DNA of 64,000 bases from Alkalinema sp. FACHB-956. GTDB taxonomy: Bacteria > Cyanobacteriota > Cyanobacteriia > Leptolyngbyales > Leptolyngbyaceae. The DNA lies in assembly GCF_014697025.1 (NCBI RefSeq), contig NZ_JACJRC010000011.1, positions 108,153 to 172,152 of the forward strand. The letters are read 5' to 3'. Below the pieces are notes generated by a model that made no database searches, was not told where the DNA came from, and worked only from the letters and a program-made list of their open reading frames with translations. The position numbers and the translations under genes are program-made. Shown here piece after piece: positions 44,623-55,764 of the stretch (the first letter of the stretch is position 1; each line of letters begins with the position of its first letter).

Positions 44623-47421
44623 ATGAAACTTGCCGTATCTATGTGGCATAGGTTTAGACAGTTAGTTAAAGACACTCGTAGTGTTTGTATTATTACTCCA
44701 ACAGTGACCCTAGCTGTAATCTCTGGTCAGTTAGTGGGACTGTTCAACTTATCCGAATGGAAGACGCGAGATGAGTTCTTTCGATTACGATCGCAGGATA
44801 CCTTAGCAGATTCCGTGGTGGTGGTCACCATTGACGAAGAGGATATTCGCTCCGTCAAAAAGTGGCCGATTCCAGACTGGGCCTTGGCTGACCTCATTAC
44901 AAAAATTCGGGATCAGAAACCTCGGGCCATTGGGCTCGATCTTTACCGAGATTTGCCGGAAGGCAGTGGCCATGACAAATTGGTCAAAGTGTTTCAAACA
45001 ACGCCAAGCTTGATCGGGGTGGAGAAAGTAACCGGCGATCGAGTTCCCCCATCCCCAGAGTTAAAGAAGCTCAATCAAGTGGGGCTAGCGGATTTAGTCC
45101 TAGATGGCGATCGGCAAGTGCGTCGAGCCTTGCTGACGGTGGAAGATGCCAAGGATAAAGGCGCGATCAAGGCAAGTTTGGGAACCTATGTAGCCTTAAA
45201 GTATTTAGAAGCAGACAACATTGCCTTAGAAAGTGTAGATCCCAAGCAGCAAAAATTTAAGCTGGGCAAAGCCACCTACGTCCCATTGAAAAACCAGGAA
45301 GCGGGATACACCGAAGGGGATTTAGGGGGGTATCAGATTCTGCTGAATTGGCATGGCTCAGAGACGGCCTTCCGCACCGTGACGATGCGAGATGTAATAG
45401 CAGGGCGTATTCCAGCGGATTTAATGCGCGATCGCATGGTCTTTATTGGTTCGACAGCAACCAGCACCAATGACTTTTTTGGAACCCCCTTTAGTAATTC
45501 CTGGTTGTACGCCCAAAAGCCAACCCCCGGTGTGGTCATTCATGCCAATATTGCCTATCAATTAGTGCGAGGAGCCAAGCACGGTGGCACCACCCTGACA
45601 GGATTTTCTGGAGAGCAACTAGCGGGCTGGATTTTCCTGTGGTCGCTACTCGGCTCAGCAGGCTGTTGGACGCTGGCTAGCACTCAAACTCGCCGTAGAA
45701 TCGTAGGGGGCCGAATTTTCTGGGCAACCTTGGGCGCAACTGGCGTGGTTTTAGTGGGAGCCTATGGTGCTTTTCTAGGAGGATGGCTGGTTCCTATTTC
45801 GCCGACGTTAGCAGCGCTGATTACCAGTGTCATTGCAACAACGAATGCCTATAAACAGCAAAAGCTAGAAGATACCAATCAACAACTGGAGATCGCGAAC
45901 AGCCAACTGGTTGATTACTCCAAAAATCTGGAGGTCAAGGTTGAAGAGCGCACCCGCGAACTCCATGCCGCCAAGCTCGCAGCGGACTCTGCAAACCAAG
46001 CCAAAAGTGAATTTTTGGCCAATATGAGCCATGAGTTGCGAACCCCATTAAATGGCATTTTGGGGTATGCGCAAGTTCTAGAACGATCCGCCCATCTCAG
46101 TACCAAGGATTTAGACGGGGTACAAATTATTCATCAATGTGGTTCTCACCTGTTGATGTTGATTAATGACATTTTAGATCTCTCCAAAATTGAAGCGCGT
46201 AAGTTAGAACTGTTTCCTTCCAGCGTACATCTCACCAGTTTCCTCCATACGGTCACGGAAATTTGCAGCATTCGCGCCGATCAAAAAGGAATTGGCTTTT
46301 ATGTCGAGATGAGCGATCGATTGCCCACGGGGATTCAAGTCGATGAAAAACGATTGCGGCAATTACTCATCAACTTGTTAGGTAATGCGATTAAATTTAC
46401 CGATCAAGGAGGCGTTACCTTTAAAGCCTATCCGCTCACCGAGGGGTTTGATAATGCATCAACGGTGACTCTGCGCTTCCAAGTGCAAGACACGGGAATT
46501 GGAATGACTCCCGAGCAGTTGGAAAAAATCTTTTTACCCTTTGAGCAAGTGGGTGAAGGCGGTAAGCGCCCCGATGGCACGGGGTTGGGCTTGGCGATTA
46601 GTCAACGGATTGCGGCCTTAATGGACAGCCAAATTCAGGTACAGAGTCAGTTAGGAGAAGGCAGTCAGTTTTGGTTGGATCTGGAACTCCCGATCGCCCG
46701 AGACTGGGATGTGGCCCAGCAACCTGTGGGTTATCACAATGTGACTGGCATCCAAGGGGATGCCCCCTGTGTGCTAGTGATTGATGATGATGAAACCCAT
46801 TGTTCCATGCTAACGGCCTTCCTCCAGAGCATTGGATTCCGGACATTGACGGCCTTAGACGGAAAACAAGGGCTTCAGATGGCAACTGAACATGGGCCAG
46901 ATGTCATTGTGGCCGATCTTACGATGCCCATGATGGATGGATTTGAACTCATCGTCCATTTACAAAAGAATGCTATAACGAGTGCCATTCCGATCGTGGT
47001 CTCTAGCGCCAGTGTATTTGATACCGATCGGCAAAGGAGTTTGGAAGTTGGAGCCAAAACCTTCTTACCCAAACCCGTGCAAATGGAAGACCTCCTCAAT
47101 ACCCTGCAAACTTTAATGGATTTGAACTGGGTCTATACAGCCGATGAGGCAGCATCAAGTACGGGCAAGGCCATAGATGGAAACCCAAGTTCCAATGAAG
47201 GAGAAGCCCTGATCCCTGCGAAGGAGGTGCTGGAGCAGCTTTATCATCTTGCCATGATGGGAGATATTGCAGGAATTGAGGGCATTCTAAGAGAAATCTC
47301 TGAGCAGGATCGACGGTTTATTCCCTTTGCCTCTGAACTAGGCAAGTTCGCTGCTAATTTCCAAACAGGCAGAATTCGGCAGTTACTTAAAGTGCATTTA
47401 GAAATAGGAGTTCCTCAGTGA
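44623..47421 (+). CDS. CHASE2 hybrid histidine kinase
   Basis: A 932-residue sensor kinase. A first membrane segment (about 25-45) is followed by an extracytoplasmic CHASE2 domain (about 45-325, with [11 protein letters not shown] and [14 protein letters not shown]), and three C-terminal membrane helices (about 330-410). A coiled coil leads to HisKA ([12 protein letters not shown]), HATPase ([15 protein letters not shown]) and a receiver ([13 protein letters not shown]). Its 60-residue tail resembles that of the kinase at 6317. I chose ATG 44623 over the upstream TTG at 44614. The end overlaps the next gene by 4 bases. Confidence 0.93.
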   Translation: MKLAVSMWHRFRQLVKDTRSVCIITPTVTLAVISGQLVGLFNLSEWKTRDEFFRLRSQDTLADSVVVVTIDEEDIRSVKKWPIPDWALADLITKIRDQKPRAIGLDLYRDLPEGSGHDKLVKVFQTTPSLIGVEKVTGDRVPPSPELKKLNQVGLADLVLDGDRQVRRALLTVEDAKDKGAIKASLGTYVALKYLEADNIALESVDPKQQKFKLGKATYVPLKNQEAGYTEGDLGGYQILLNWHGSETAFRTVTMRDVIAGRIPADLMRDRMVFIGSTATSTNDFFGTPFSNSWLYAQKPTPGVVIHANIAYQLVRGAKHGGTTLTGFSGEQLAGWIFLWSLLGSAGCWTLASTQTRRRIVGGRIFWATLGATGVVLVGAYGAFLGGWLVPISPTLAALITSVIATTNAYKQQKLEDTNQQLEIANSQLVDYSKNLEVKVEERTRELHAAKLAADSANQAKSEFLANMSHELRTPLNGILGYAQVLERSAHLSTKDLDGVQIIHQCGSHLLMLINDILDLSKIEARKLELFPSSVHLTSFLHTVTEICSIRADQKGIGFYVEMSDRLPTGIQVDEKRLRQLLINLLGNAIKFTDQGGVTFKAYPLTEGFDNASTVTLRFQVQDTGIGMTPEQLEKIFLPFEQVGEGGKRPDGTGLGLAISQRIAALMDSQIQVQSQLGEGSQFWLDLELPIARDWDVAQQPVGYHNVTGIQGDAPCVLVIDDDETHCSMLTAFLQSIGFRTLTALDGKQGLQMATEHGPDVIVADLTMPMMDGFELIVHLQKNAITSAIPIVVSSASVFDTDRQRSLEVGAKTFLPKPVQMEDLLNTLQTLMDLNWVYTADEAASSTGKAIDGNPSSNEGEALIPAKEVLEQLYHLAMMGDIAGIEGILREISEQDRRFIPFASELGKFAANFQTGRIRQLLKVHLEIGVPQ

Positions 47422-48722
47422 TTACGGCGACCGTGACTCAAACGATTTGTATCCTATTGGTGGATGATAATCCAACCAACTTAAAAGTGCTGTCAGAGGC
47501 AATTCAAGGGAATAGCTGGAAGGCGTTAATGGCCACCGATGGGGAGTCGGCGATCGAACAAGCGGAATATGCCCATCCCGATCTGATTCTGTTGGACGTG
47601 ATGATGCCTGGGATTGATGGCTTTGAAACCTGCCGCAGACTCAAAATCAATCCCCTAACACAGGATATTCCGATCATTTTTATGACGGCACTGTCCGAAA
47701 CGATGGATAAAGTCCGGGGACTCGAATTGGGGGCAGTGGACTACATCACGAAACCCTTCCAGCAGGAAGAAGTCATTGCTCGCCTCAAGCTCCATCTGCA
47801 AATTTCCCAACTGACCCATACGTTGGAACAACGGGTACAGGAACGGACTGCCGAACTCTCCCAGTCCCTCGCCCAGTTGCAACAGGCTCAAGTGCAATTG
47901 GTACAAAGTGAAAAAATGTCCATGCTGGGACAACTGGTGGCTGGGATTGGCCATGAGATTAACAACCCGATCGGGTTTATTCGGGGCAACATTACGCCCA
48001 TGCAGGACTACATTCAAGATTTATTTGATTTGATCCATCTCTATCAGGAGAAGTTTCCCGATCCTGGCACGGAAATTCTCGATCTAGCGGAGATGATTGA
48101 TATTGATTATCTGGCGGAAGATTTACCCAAGATTATGCGATCGATGGAGCAGGGGGTCGATCGGCTTCAAGAGATTAGTCTATCGCTGAGAACCTTTGCC
48201 CGAGCAGATATCGCGTCTAAGATAGAATTTTCTTTGCATGAGGGAATCGATAGCACCATCATGCTGCTGAGACATCGCCTCAAGGCCAATGAGAAACGGC
48301 CTGAAATAGTGATTGTTAAGCAGTTTGAGCCAGTTCCGCCGATTAGTTGCCATCCTGGTCAGCTCAACCAGGTCTTTATGAATATTATTGCCAATGCGAT
48401 CGATGCCTTTGATGATCTGAATCAAAATCGTTCCTATAAAGAAATTGAAGCCTGCCCCAACGTCATCACCATTACGATTACCTTAGATGAGTCTAAGAAA
48501 AATGCGGTTGTGCGGATTCAAGACAATGGGATGGGAATTCCGGCGGAATTGCAGAACCAAATTTTTGAGGCATCCTTTACAACGAAAGCAGTCGGTAAAG
48601 GGACTGGCTTAGGGTTGGCGATCAGTCACCAAATCATTGTAGACAAGCATCATGGCCAGTTACATTGCGTGACTAAACCGAATGTAGGAACTGAGTTTAT
48701 TATTACCTTACCCGTTGTTTAG
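47418..48722 (+). CDS. Response regulator-histidine kinase (REC-HisKA-HATPase)
   Basis: A 434-residue paralogue of 8611-9903. The receiver has [13 protein letters not shown] and DYITKP; HisKA has [12 protein letters not shown] and HATPase [12 protein letters not shown]. It starts with GTG whose last two bases lie in the TGA stop of the CHASE2 kinase (GTGA), so translation is coupled. It is the likely partner of that kinase. The 390-base stretch after it (48723-49115) contains short GTTTAACTGACC tandem copies and no gene that I support. Confidence 0.93.
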   Translation: MITATVTQTICILLVDDNPTNLKVLSEAIQGNSWKALMATDGESAIEQAEYAHPDLILLDVMMPGIDGFETCRRLKINPLTQDIPIIFMTALSETMDKVRGLELGAVDYITKPFQQEEVIARLKLHLQISQLTHTLEQRVQERTAELSQSLAQLQQAQVQLVQSEKMSMLGQLVAGIGHEINNPIGFIRGNITPMQDYIQDLFDLIHLYQEKFPDPGTEILDLAEMIDIDYLAEDLPKIMRSMEQGVDRLQEISLSLRTFARADIASKIEFSLHEGIDSTIMLLRHRLKANEKRPEIVIVKQFEPVPPISCHPGQLNQVFMNIIANAIDAFDDLNQNRSYKEIEACPNVITITITLDESKKNAVVRIQDNGMGIPAELQNQIFEASFTTKAVGKGTGLGLAISHQIIVDKHHGQLHCVTKPNVGTEFIITLPVV

Positions 48723-49115
48723 TTAATTTTTTAGCTAATGGTTTTTCAGATAAATTTAGCGATAGTTTAGATGATGATTTAAATGATGTTTTTATCAACT
48801 ATTTAACCGACCGTTTAACTGACCGTTTAACTGACTGTTCAACTAGGGTTGGAGCAGATTGACGCAGATTGCGATTGGTACGGAAGCACTGGCTATAGCA
48901 ACACTTAACTTTAGATGAATCACTATGACCGGAGAAAATATTTCATGCTAGGGATGTCCTGAATTGGAGGAAGCGACTGGGGAATATTAAGCGGGGCTAT
49001 TCACCCCTGGCTTGCCGCCTTAGAAGCAGCAAAGCTTTGACCGCCTTGGCCCATGGCTTGGCTCCTATAACCTTGGCCCTTTGCCCTACGGTTGTTGCTC
49101 CCCACCGTCATTCCC

Positions 49116-50549
49116 ATGAAGACTTCTGCGCTCCCAGCCTCGGTTCCCACACCGAGTCGTCCCCTCACCCGTTTGTATGTGTTGTCGCTAACGGCCATTG
49201 CGACTCTGGCGATCGTTGGACAAGTCCTAGTTCAGAAACAGTTAGATCGACAATCAACGGATCTCAAAATTATTCAAACTGCGCAAAATCGGCAGACCCT
49301 GTGTCAACAACTGCTGAAGAATGCCATTGCCATTCCTCTGCTGCGGGATCCCGATCGACGCCAAGAACGCCTCACGGAACTCCAGCAAGTTCTGACCCAA
49401 TGGCAAACGAGTAAAGATGCACTCCGGCAGGATTTGCAGTCTATGGTGTCGCCAGCGGACTTTGCAGAGGTGGATGCCATGCTCAAGAAGCTGGATCCCA
49501 GCTCCCAAGCCATGGTGGAAGCCGCGCAAATGATCTTGTCCACCTTTCAAGCTCGCCCCAACACGGTTCCATCGGCCCCCCGAGATCGTCGGCTAGCCCC
49601 GAATCGCTTGTCGCCCTCTGGGACTCTGGCAAATCCGGAGGAGTTGGTTGCAGGCCCCCGTTTGCTGCAAGCAGAACAGGAATTCACCCGGATCAATAGC
49701 GAGATTATTCGTTGGTATAGTCACAAGGCGAAGGATGGTGTCACCCACCTCAAAATTTTGGAATTTGGCTTGTTGGGAGTGACACTGGTTGTGCTGGTGT
49801 TGGAAGGGATTTTGATTTTTCGGCCTGCGGTGCGCAAGCTGGAAGAGACAATGACCGCCCTCCGGCAAGCGCTCCGACAAGTGACTCAAGAACAGGAAAA
49901 ATCGGAAAAGTTATTGCTCAATATTCTGCCGGAGCCGATCGCCGATCGCTTAAAACGCGAACCCCAAGCCATCGCCGATGGATTTGCAGAAGCTACGGTG
50001 TTATTTGCCGATATTGTGGGCTTTACGGAGTTGTCCAGTCGATTGTCCCCCCAGGATTTGGTCGCACAGTTGAATGAAATTTTTTCCCAGTTCGATCGAC
50101 TAGCGGAACAGTACGGACTGGAAAAGATTAAAACGATCGGGGATGCCTATATGGTTGTGGGCGGATTGCCGGAGCCCCGGAGTGATCATGCCGTGGCAAT
50201 TGCAGAAATGGCGATCGCCATGCAGACTGCATTAGCAACCATCAATCGGAACCGAGGGGAATCCCTGAGTATCCGTGTGGGAATTAACAGCGGCCCCGTT
50301 GTGGCGGGCGTGATTGGCTTGAAGAAGTTTATCTATGATCTCTGGGGCGATACGGTAAATGTGGCCAGCCGGATGGAATCCCATGGCCAGCCGGGAAGTA
50401 TTCATGTTAGCGATGCTACATACCAACAACTTAAACATCTCTACGAATTTGAGGAGCGCGGAGTTATCCCCATCAAAGGAAAGGGAGAAATGCGCACCTA
50501 CTGGCTGAAAGGCAAACTACAAATGATGGTTAACAGCGTTAAATCATGA
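49116..50549 (+). CDS. Class III adenylate cyclase, membrane-bound
   Basis: A 477-residue protein. Two membrane helices (about 20-40 and 220-240) bracket a periplasmic helical sensor. The C-terminal catalytic domain contains both metal-binding Asp residues (LFADIVGFTE and IGDAYM) and the adenine-specifying Lys and Asp (EKIKTIGDAY; LWGDTVNVASRM), so the product is probably cAMP. A short coiled coil precedes NILPEPIADRLK. I chose ATG 49116, which gives a charged N-terminus before the first helix; there is no clear ribosome site and an upstream start is possible. Confidence 0.92.
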   Translation: MKTSALPASVPTPSRPLTRLYVLSLTAIATLAIVGQVLVQKQLDRQSTDLKIIQTAQNRQTLCQQLLKNAIAIPLLRDPDRRQERLTELQQVLTQWQTSKDALRQDLQSMVSPADFAEVDAMLKKLDPSSQAMVEAAQMILSTFQARPNTVPSAPRDRRLAPNRLSPSGTLANPEELVAGPRLLQAEQEFTRINSEIIRWYSHKAKDGVTHLKILEFGLLGVTLVVLVLEGILIFRPAVRKLEETMTALRQALRQVTQEQEKSEKLLLNILPEPIADRLKREPQAIADGFAEATVLFADIVGFTELSSRLSPQDLVAQLNEIFSQFDRLAEQYGLEKIKTIGDAYMVVGGLPEPRSDHAVAIAEMAIAMQTALATINRNRGESLSIRVGINSGPVVAGVIGLKKFIYDLWGDTVNVASRMESHGQPGSIHVSDATYQQLKHLYEFEERGVIPIKGKGEMRTYWLKGKLQMMVNSVKS

Positions 50550-50687
50550 TGAAATCTCGATGAAAGACTAATGGGATAATGTGCCAAGGAGAAAATTGCA
50601 ACGGTAGCAACCAATCTATATTCATTAGAAATAACAACCCTAAATAAGGAAGGGAAATGTACAGTCAGTCATCCCAGTATTCATTCT

Positions 50688-51752
50688 CTATGCTGCACAA
50701 ATTCCATAGTGCGGCAGTAAATCATGGATGACAAATAAGCGATGAGCTTGTAACGCATCATGGAATAGTTTCCAATTGCTGGTGAGAAATGTGGGTGAAT
50801 AGGAAAAAACATCATTTTCACTATCGGACTCACGCACAGTTCCCACAGCTTGAAACTTCCAGGAACCCTGACCTTTTGCTACGTATTGCACATTGGCTGC
50901 TCCAAAACTAAATTTCCCTGCTTGGATCGCAGCTACCCATTTTTGATGACGGGTCATCCCATTATCATCTCGGATGTTCTGAATCATCTCTTGAATTAAC
51001 TGGCGATCGGCTTGAGGTAATCCTGAAACCTCTGCATCGGGGTTGCCTAAGCAATAGCGTTGCATGACTCGACACATGGCATCAGCGGCTTCTAGGTAAT
51101 CCCGGGGGTTATTTCGAGTAATTCGTTCGCCGCGTCCATTGGTGTACCCCCATTGTAAAAAGGGTTTATCAGGGTTACTGAGTACTGCCCCATGCCCCAA
51201 GGGCAAGGCTTCACTAATGAAGTAATTGGCTAGACGATCGAGCAAGCGGCGATCGGGCTTTCCATCAGAGCCTGTAATGTCTTTTGCTTCATTTACGCGA
51301 TGGTTCACCCCTGCAAACCCTTGGTGAGCCCAGGTATCAGCATAGACATGCAGGGTGATGCCTAAACGGTGCAACCCATAGGCATGATCCCGTTCTCGAA
51401 TGCATTCCCGCACCATATCCTGGGCAACGGCGCTGTTGGGACGACAAATCAGTTTGTCAATAAAGTGATCCGAGGGATCTTGTCCTGCGGGTAGTCCACC
51501 GTTACCGGGTAAAAAGTGGAAGGGAATCCAAACGAAATGGTTGGCTAACTCCTGAAAATTCCGGTAATCCAGCATTTTGTGGGCCGAGCTAATCCGGCTG
51601 AACAAGGCTCCGCTATCAAATCGAAGGACTCCGGAGTTGGTTGCATCATCTACGTACTGAGCACTATGGGCAATGATGTTGGCCGATCGATCGTCGAAGC
51701 CAGCTAAGCGTGCTAGGACGTAAGTTACGCCATGGTGGAAATCGATTTGCAT
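50688..51752 (-). CDS. DUF6765-like protein, possible metal-dependent hydrolase fold
   Basis: A 354-residue protein. The N-terminus MQIDFHHGVTYVLARLAGF, followed by IAHSAQYVDDAT, and later HRLGITLHVYADTWAHQGFAG match a bacterial family usually annotated DUF6765 or hypothetical. The His/Asp spacing (DFHH, AHSAQYVDDA, HVYADTWAH) resembles a zinc-dependent phospholipase C-like site, but this is inference. I chose ATG 51752, at the start of the conserved block, over one at 51830. It is on the opposite strand to the cyclase gene. Confidence 0.7.
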   Translation of the reverse strand: MQIDFHHGVTYVLARLAGFDDRSANIIAHSAQYVDDATNSGVLRFDSGALFSRISSAHKMLDYRNFQELANHFVWIPFHFLPGNGGLPAGQDPSDHFIDKLICRPNSAVAQDMVRECIRERDHAYGLHRLGITLHVYADTWAHQGFAGVNHRVNEAKDITGSDGKPDRRLLDRLANYFISEALPLGHGAVLSNPDKPFLQWGYTNGRGERITRNNPRDYLEAADAMCRVMQRYCLGNPDAEVSGLPQADRQLIQEMIQNIRDDNGMTRHQKWVAAIQAGKFSFGAANVQYVAKGQGSWKFQAVGTVRESDSENDVFSYSPTFLTSNWKLFHDALQAHRLFVIHDLLPHYGICAA

Positions 51753-51938
51753 AATCAGAACGGTATAGAGCGAGCAGTAATCTAACTCTATTGTGCTGAT
51801 CACCCAGCCATTTCCAGAGAAATTTTTCAAAATTTAATTAATCACAGGATTCAGACCTTCATCGACGACCCAATCGAGAGATTTCCCAATGGATTGAATT
51901 GATCAGAATTGACCGTTGGGAAGGGGGCTAGAGTCGTA

Positions 51939-53258
51939 CTAACGTTTAAACCCTTTGGCTGGAGAGGCTTTTGTCTTCTTGGCCTGTGCTTTACTGACGG
52001 CGATGAACGCTTCTTGAAATAATTCATGGAGGTGTAGTGGAACACTGGCAGTGTCGGGTAACTCCGGCTCCAAAGGTTTGCCCATTGCGTAGAGTTGGTC
52101 GTTAAGTCGGGCAAGGGTGAAATCGGGTTGTTCCAAGGTCTGTTGAACAAGCGTTTCCACCGCTACAGGATACAACGCAGCGAGATGCTGAAAGACAAAC
52201 ACTGGAACAGCCGGATCATTCAGCAGTTTTCGGAAAGCTTGCACTGCTTGTTCGATCGAATACCCCTTTCCCGACTGCAAATACTGTTCTAAGGACGCAT
52301 AGGATGTTAGGAAGCATTGTCCCCACCGGGGATGGGTCAGCATGGTGACGGCCTCAGCCTGCTGGAGGGTGGGGGGTAACTCCATGGGGGGAATCACCAT
52401 TTTGCTAGCTTTGGCGCTGTTCAACTGTCTATTTTCTGTTTCCGTTAAAGTATCTTCTGCATCTGCAATAGCATTCTCTAAAATTTCTTCTGCGTTGACT
52501 TGAGCATTCTGAAGTTGTTGGTCAGAGAGGGTATCCTGAAAAGCTTTGAGGCGTTGATTAAGTTGCCGTCCCGGTAGGGTCACAATGGATGACCCGAAGA
52601 ACGCTTGACTGGCATGGTATTGTTTCTCAACCGATCGCCAGGATTCCTCTAATAAATCCGGGGCATCGCTGTAGAGATAGCGGCGATAACATTGCCGAAA
52701 ATTCCCGATCGCAACGGCTAGTTTAGGTTTCCCCAACCGACCAAGCAACACAGGCTGGGTTAAGGCCATCCAGCGATCGCCTTGAAACGGCGCAATCTGC
52801 ACTAAGCAAATTTCCTGCGGCTGTAAACGAGCTTGAATTTCCGATGCAACGTGTCCTAAATGAACACGATACGAACGCTGGGTTAGCCAGTTTTGAAGCT
52901 GATAGTACCCCTCTCCTAGAACTTCGGTAATTTCAAACAAGCTGACGATCGCCTGTGTCCAACTGCGGATGAGCTGTTGTTCAGCCGGAGAGAGGGCTGG
53001 ATGGTGCTGAATGAAAGTTTCGATCGGGGGTTTGCCTAAAGTTTGATCTTCTACCATAAATCGAGTGAGCAAAAGTTCTCGATTGGGCCAATTGCCTGGA
53101 TTCGGCTGCTTCAATTGCCGAGCGCTGTACTGTTCAAGGGCGATCGCGCCTTCGCCCTCAGCATCATAAATGAAGTCAATGATTTCTTGTTTCAGTTGTA
53201 CTGCGCGATCGATGGAAAGAGTCGAGGTTTCGGTTAACGATGGTTGAGTCAAAATCAT
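51939..53258 (-). CDS. Conserved cyanobacterial-type protein of unknown function
   Basis: A 439-residue soluble protein, not recognised. It is mostly helical, with a Glu/Ala-rich central segment (AEEILENAIADAEDTLTETE, about 258-277) and a Lys-rich C-terminus. There is no signal peptide, membrane span or catalytic motif that I can see. The ATG at 53258 lacks a strong ribosome site. It lies in the same direction as the DUF6765-like gene, 186 bases upstream of it. Confidence 0.65.
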   Translation of the reverse strand: MILTQPSLTETSTLSIDRAVQLKQEIIDFIYDAEGEGAIALEQYSARQLKQPNPGNWPNRELLLTRFMVEDQTLGKPPIETFIQHHPALSPAEQQLIRSWTQAIVSLFEITEVLGEGYYQLQNWLTQRSYRVHLGHVASEIQARLQPQEICLVQIAPFQGDRWMALTQPVLLGRLGKPKLAVAIGNFRQCYRRYLYSDAPDLLEESWRSVEKQYHASQAFFGSSIVTLPGRQLNQRLKAFQDTLSDQQLQNAQVNAEEILENAIADAEDTLTETENRQLNSAKASKMVIPPMELPPTLQQAEAVTMLTHPRWGQCFLTSYASLEQYLQSGKGYSIEQAVQAFRKLLNDPAVPVFVFQHLAALYPVAVETLVQQTLEQPDFTLARLNDQLYAMGKPLEPELPDTASVPLHLHELFQEAFIAVSKAQAKKTKASPAKGFKR

Positions 53259-53924
53259 AGGTCAGTTTATTTCCAGCGAGAGGGACGATTTGATTAACGG
53301 ATTGAGATCAAACTGAGATCAAGCTGAGATCAAGCTCAGTCAAATAATGGGAATTCAGTAATTTGCATTCAGTGATTAGAAAAATGCAGTTAAATAAAAT
53401 TTAGAAAGATACTAGCTCAATTCAACGTTTAAAGTCATGAAAGACGGAAAAATTAAATGAATTTTGATCACTAGCTATTATTTTCGAAATCGTTAACATT
53501 ATGCTTATGATCATCGAGATAAACCTTAAAGGCGATCAAAATAATTCAGAAAAGGCGATCAAAAGAATTCAAATCAATTCGTTTTTAAATGTCTTCCAAG
53601 AATTTTCTGAATCATAGGCTCAATCTCTAAATCTTGCAAGTCTTGATCTGTTGGTGCTATAAGCTCAAAGCCTTGTTATATCAGAGGTGTAACACTTTAG
53701 AGAGAGCAGAGAAAAAGGAACTTTCCTTCAATAGAGTGACAAGCTGAAGTCCAAGCTGCAAAGACCTTCGGACTATAGGTTGATTCAGAATACACGATCG
53801 ACAAGATACATTACAGACATCGACGCAGACACCTGTTGAAAGACACGGCTGAATAACACGGCTGAATAGCGCGGCTGAATAATGCGGCTGAATGTCTCGT
53901 CAGAAACCATACCAGGGAGACCCT
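53259..53924. other. Long non-coding gap with short tandem repeats
   Basis: No gene is supported here. The gap contains short tandem duplications: GAGATCAA(A/G)CT at 53305-53335, AAGGCGATCAAAA(T/G)AATTCA at 53530-53572, and four copies of CACGGCTGAATAA-type units at 53845-53894. The promoter of the CsbD-like gene should lie in the last ~100 bases. Confidence 0.75.
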
Positions 53925-54368
53925 ATGAAACTATTTTCAGTTCTAAAAAAAGCTTTTCGTTCTGTTCAACTTTCTCTAGCAACTTTGGCTTGCATGAGTA
54001 TCCTAAGTTTTGGGGCAACGGCTCCAGCCTTCGCAGCTCCCGTGTCAGTAACGCAACCAGGTTCGATCGCGGCCATCGGCATCGGTCGTCAAGCGGAAGG
54101 AACGATCGAGCAAGCGGCTGGTAAAGCAGAAAGTGTTAAGGATAGCGTCGCCGCCAAGGCCAAAGGTGTGGCTAAGCAGGTGGAAGGCCGTGCGAAGTAT
54201 GACATCGGTCGGGTAGAAGATGCGGCTCAGCGCACAGGTGACAAAACCGACGCACTGACTAAGCAAGCTAAGGGGAAAGCTGAACAGGATATTGGCAAGG
54301 CCCAGGATGCTGTTACCGACGCCACCAATAACGCGATCGATGCGGTAAAAGGCCTGTTTAGTAAATAG
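53925..54368 (+). CDS. Exported CsbD-like stress protein
   Basis: A 147-residue protein. A signal peptide ends in APAFA. The rest is a repeating Lys/Ala/Gly/Asp-rich helical pattern (GKAESVKDSVAAKAKGVAKQ, TKQAKGKAEQDIGKAQDAV) like the CsbD family of general stress proteins, which are normally cytoplasmic. Export is therefore unusual, though similar cyanobacterial proteins exist. AGGGAGA lies 7 bases before the ATG at 53925. A hairpin terminator follows. Confidence 0.75.
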   Translation: MKLFSVLKKAFRSVQLSLATLACMSILSFGATAPAFAAPVSVTQPGSIAAIGIGRQAEGTIEQAAGKAESVKDSVAAKAKGVAKQVEGRAKYDIGRVEDAAQRTGDKTDALTKQAKGKAEQDIGKAQDAVTDATNNAIDAVKGLFSK

Positions 54369-54369
54369 A

Positions 54370-54390
54370 ACGATTTTGCAATCGTATTTT
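54370..54390 (+). terminator. Hairpin terminator after the CsbD-like gene
   Basis: ACGATT/AATCGT forms a 6-bp stem with a 4-base loop, followed by ATTTT, immediately after the stop codon. Confidence 0.6.
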
Positions 54391-54514
54391 GAATCATCAA
54401 TTGATTGCTGAAGGCTCACTAGTTATCCTTGCGCCATTGTTTAATGCTTGTTTTAACTGTGGGTAATACACTGACTGAACCGCTATAACTCAGAATTTCT
54501 TAGGAGGAAATACC

Positions 54515-54847
54515 ATGTCTTTTCGTTCTTTGTTTGCCATGTTTTCCATGTTCGTTTGTTCCGCGATGCTGTTTTTAGGCTTGACGATGAGTCCTACGTT
54601 GGCAGCTCCGGCTAGCAATCCCACGGAAGGTACTGCACAAATGCCTGAATCCATGGCTGCGGCTGAAGATGTGGCTTCTAAATCGGCCCCTATGAATTTA
54701 GAGGAAATTGAAGCTCGCAATAAGGGTGGACTCAACGAAGTTCAGGGTTCTGCTGACGCAGATAAAATGTATCGTAGCGATACCTCTAAGCCCGGACCTG
54801 CCATTGCTCGCAAGCTAGAAAAAGCGATCGATAAAGTTACGAAATAG
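54515..54847 (+). CDS. Small exported protein, unknown function
   Basis: A 110-residue protein. A signal peptide ends in PTLA-AP. The mature part is short, polar and probably disordered, with NLEEIEARNKGGLNEVQGSA and a Lys-rich C-terminus. TAGGAGG precedes the ATG. Its neighbours on both sides are stress-related, so a stress role is a guess. The gap after it (54848-55167) has an AGACTTAACTTGTGC tandem duplication at about 55032-55065 and no gene. Confidence 0.75.
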   Translation: MSFRSLFAMFSMFVCSAMLFLGLTMSPTLAAPASNPTEGTAQMPESMAAAEDVASKSAPMNLEEIEARNKGGLNEVQGSADADKMYRSDTSKPGPAIARKLEKAIDKVTK

Positions 54848-55167
54848 CCGTAGAAGTTAGTACGTTACGTAGTTAGTACATGACTTCAGTCTGTTACTTC
54901 GGTGAAAGGTGAAGATTTGACAAGAGTGACTGATCCCAGTGCATAGCAGCTTTTGTCAAATCAACTCACCGACTCGATTTATCCAATTTACAGTAGAACC
55001 TAGTGAGTCTTTTGTAGATTGAGATAAATTTTACAGACTTAACTTGTGCAGACTTAACTTGTGCAGATTTAATTTGCACTGAATTGCGGGAAAATCCAGC
55101 TCTAACCCAAGGATTTATGGGCTTTACCCGCTGACGCTAAAGCTTAATAGGAATAGAGGTAATTCCA

Positions 55168-55728
55168 ATGGCTACTAAATCAACGCTTCGCGCAATTAAC
55201 ATTGGTCTAACCGATAGTGAGCGTGAAGGTGTCATTAACCTACTCAATGTTGCCCTTTCTGATGGCTATTTGCTTCTCATCAAGACTAAAAAATATCACT
55301 GGGATGTGGTTGGCCCCCAATTTTTAACGTTGCACCAGCTCTGGGAAGAACAGTATCAAATGCTTTCAGAAAGCATTGACGAATATGCTGAACGAGTGCG
55401 GATGCTGGGGGGATACCCAGTAGGAACTGCGGCAGGATTTCTGCAATATACCACGCTTACCGAAGATGCGGGAGATATTCTGAGTGCAACGGATATGGTG
55501 GCTCGACTGGTCGCCGACCACGAACAGATCATTCGCAATCTCCGATCTGCGGTTGATCAATGTTCCGATGACTTCCATGATGAAGGAACCACTGATTTCC
55601 TCACGGGCAAAATGGAAGCCCACGAAGCCATGGCTTGGATGTTGCGATCGTTCATTGAAGGGGAAGCCGTGAAGCCCAACGGTCAAATTCCGAGTGCCAA
55701 TGCTGTTGCGATTCCGGCGGGCGTCTAA
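55168..55728 (+). CDS. dps: Dps-family ferritin-like DNA-protection protein
   Basis: A 186-residue Dps. The ferroxidase-site segment KTKKYHWDVVGPQFLTLHQL, followed by WEEQYQMLSESIDEYAERVR, contains the conserved His, His, Asp/Glu and Glu residues. These proteins form 12-mers that oxidise and store iron with hydrogen peroxide and can protect DNA. The length and the four-helix pattern are normal; the C-terminal tail (KPNGQIPSANAVAIPAGV) is an extension. GAGG precedes the ATG. The next stress gene follows 36 bases later and is likely cotranscribed. Confidence 0.95.
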   Translation: MATKSTLRAINIGLTDSEREGVINLLNVALSDGYLLLIKTKKYHWDVVGPQFLTLHQLWEEQYQMLSESIDEYAERVRMLGGYPVGTAAGFLQYTTLTEDAGDILSATDMVARLVADHEQIIRNLRSAVDQCSDDFHDEGTTDFLTGKMEAHEAMAWMLRSFIEGEAVKPNGQIPSANAVAIPAGV

Positions 55729-55764
55729 TTTGACTGACCTATAGATTGAGAAGGAACCTTAACC

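Noticed and set aside
49001..49198. A 65-residue minus-strand frame rich in Gly and Gln ahead of the cyclase gene
   Set aside because: It overlaps the cyclase start, has low complexity and no ribosome site or homology that I can recognise.
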